Positions 6,719 to 7,630 of a stretch of 7,630 bases of DNA are shown here, one piece after another. The translations under genes were made by a program, and so were the position numbers. Position 1 is the first letter of the stretch; every line of letters begins with the position of its first letter. This stretch comes from an uncultured Phascolarctobacterium sp. (GTDB lineage: Bacteria; Bacillota; Negativicutes; Acidaminococcales; Acidaminococcaceae). The notes under the pieces were generated by a model. It had not been told where the DNA came from, did no database searches, and saw only the letters and a program-made list of their open reading frames with translations. Where the stretch lies: NCBI GenBank assembly GCA_937906915.1, contig CALCUU010000134.1:1-7630 (forward strand). The letters run 5' to 3'.

Positions 6719-7630
6719 TATTTTTCACTCCAATATTCCAAAACCACTTCACGGTCGTCAAAATGAATGGTTCTGTCCTTTAAGATTTGGTAGTTCTCGT
6801 GACCCTTGCCTGCAATCATAATTACATCATCTGCTTCTGCATTGGCAAGAACATATTCAATAGCCTCACGTCTGTCGCTGATGCGGTAAACCTCTTTGCC
6901 AGCAGGAACATCTTGCAAAGCTACGAAGATTTGGTCAATAATTTTTTCCGGGTCTTCGGTACGGGGGTTGTCAGAGGTAACAACAACCTTATCCGCCAAG
7001 TCCAGAGCAATACCACCCATAATAGGACGTTTTTTATTATCACGGTCACCACCGCAACCAAAGATTGCCCACAGCTTACCTTTAGTAATACTACGAGCGG
7101 TCTTCAAAACATTGTCCAAACCGTCAGGAGTGTGAGCGTAGTCTACGATTACGGTGTAGGGTTGTCCTGCTTCTACAAGTTGGAAGCGACCGGGAACACC
7201 GTCAAAACCGTTGAGCACGTCGCAGATAATTTCCTTATCCACCTTTTCAGCAAGGAGGCAAGCCACTGCGCTCATTACGTTATACACGTTGAACTCGCCG
7301 GTAATCTTTAAGTTCAGATTCATTTCGCCTACAGGAGTTGCCAGCTGCAAAGCCATTTCTTTTGCCTGTACGTCAAAGGAGATGGGGTAAATATCATTGT
7401 CGTGACCTTTACCGTAGGTTAAGCAGTTCACCTTGGTACGAGCCTTGATGATTTCACTGGAAGCATCGTCCATATTGAACACTGCGTTTTTATTTTCTTT
7501 AGTGCCATTTGCCAAGCCTTCGAACAGCAGGCTCTTAGCATCACGATAATTTTCAATGGTTTTGTGGAAATCCAAATGGTCTTGGGTAATGTTTGTCAAA
7601 ACTGCGCAATCATATTCGCAGCCTGCCACA
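6718..7630 (-). CDS. murE: UDP-MurNAc-tripeptide synthetase MurE, meso-DAP type, C-terminal part (cut by right window edge)
   Basis: MurE is the cytoplasmic ligase that adds the third stem-peptide residue to UDP-MurNAc-L-Ala-D-Glu. About 304 C-terminal codons are present. The N-terminal UDP-binding domain and the P-loop lie beyond the right edge, and the reading frame runs off the window. Counting from the first full codon, TNITQDHLDFH (12-22), the lysine of DAKSLLF (32, matching the position carbamylated in known Mur ligases), GEFNVYN (111-117), VDYAHTPDG (162-170) and FGCGGDRD (190-197) are visible. TSDNPRTEDP (218-227) and GKGHE (274-278) follow. The DNPR motif is the known marker of MurE enzymes that use meso-diaminopimelate; lysine-adding enzymes differ there. 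The GTG near the edge codes for an internal valine of the conserved (V)AGCE stretch and is not a start. The stop overlaps the murF start by 1 nt. Confidence 0.97.
   Translation of the reverse strand, partial: VAGCEYDCAVLTNITQDHLDFHKTIENYRDAKSLLFEGLANGTKENKNAVFNMDDASSEIIKARTKVNCLTYGKGHDNDIYPISFDVQAKEMALQLATPVGEMNLNLKITGEFNVYNVMSAVACLLAEKVDKEIICDVLNGFDGVPGRFQLVEAGQPYTVIVDYAHTPDGLDNVLKTARSITKGKLWAIFGCGGDRDNKKRPIMGGIALDLADKVVVTSDNPRTEDPEKIIDQIFVALQDVPAGKEVYRISDRREAIEYVLANAEADDVIMIAGKGHENYQILKDRTIHFDDREVVLEYWSEK

Noticed and set aside
6787..7311. A + strand open frame of 174 codons antisense to murE
   Set aside because: It is fully covered by conserved MurE motifs on the minus strand, and I saw no ribosome binding site or family motif to support it.

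Overview
The window is a contiguous piece of a bacterial dcw (division and cell wall) gene cluster. All genes lie on the minus strand, so transcription runs from the right edge to the left. In transcription order it holds murE (C-terminal part, cut by the right edge), murF, mraY, murD, murG, murC and ddl (N-terminal part, cut by the left edge). The calls rest on family motifs readable in the translations. The + strand open frames are antisense shadows.

The genes are packed without usable space between them. The murE/murF junction overlaps by 1 nt and murC/ddl by 4 nt. The other gaps are 13 to 23 bp and hold little more than a Shine-Dalgarno sequence. I see no promoter, terminator, RNA gene, repeat array or mobile element. 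The window therefore looks like the interior of one long polycistronic operon, with its promoter beyond the right edge and more genes beyond the left edge.

Together the products take UDP-MurNAc to lipid II. MurC adds L-Ala, MurD adds D-Glu, MurE adds the third residue (meso-diaminopimelate, judging by its DNPR motif), and Ddl makes the D-Ala-D-Ala that MurF attaches. MraY moves the phospho-MurNAc-pentapeptide onto undecaprenyl phosphate, and MurG adds GlcNAc on the cytoplasmic face of the membrane.

The likely source is a bacterium with meso-DAP peptidoglycan. Strong GGAGG-type ribosome binding sites, GTG and TTG starts and moderate base composition fit a Firmicutes-type genome. The Gram-negative-like order murG-murC-ddl points towards a diderm Firmicute such as a member of the Negativicutes. 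This placement is inference and not proven. Two common cluster members are absent from their usual slots: ftsW/spoVE between murD and murG, and murB between murC and ddl.

I found no sign of a new biological system. The points worth a second look are the gene content, the translation-start architecture and a small inverted repeat containing the murC ribosome binding site.
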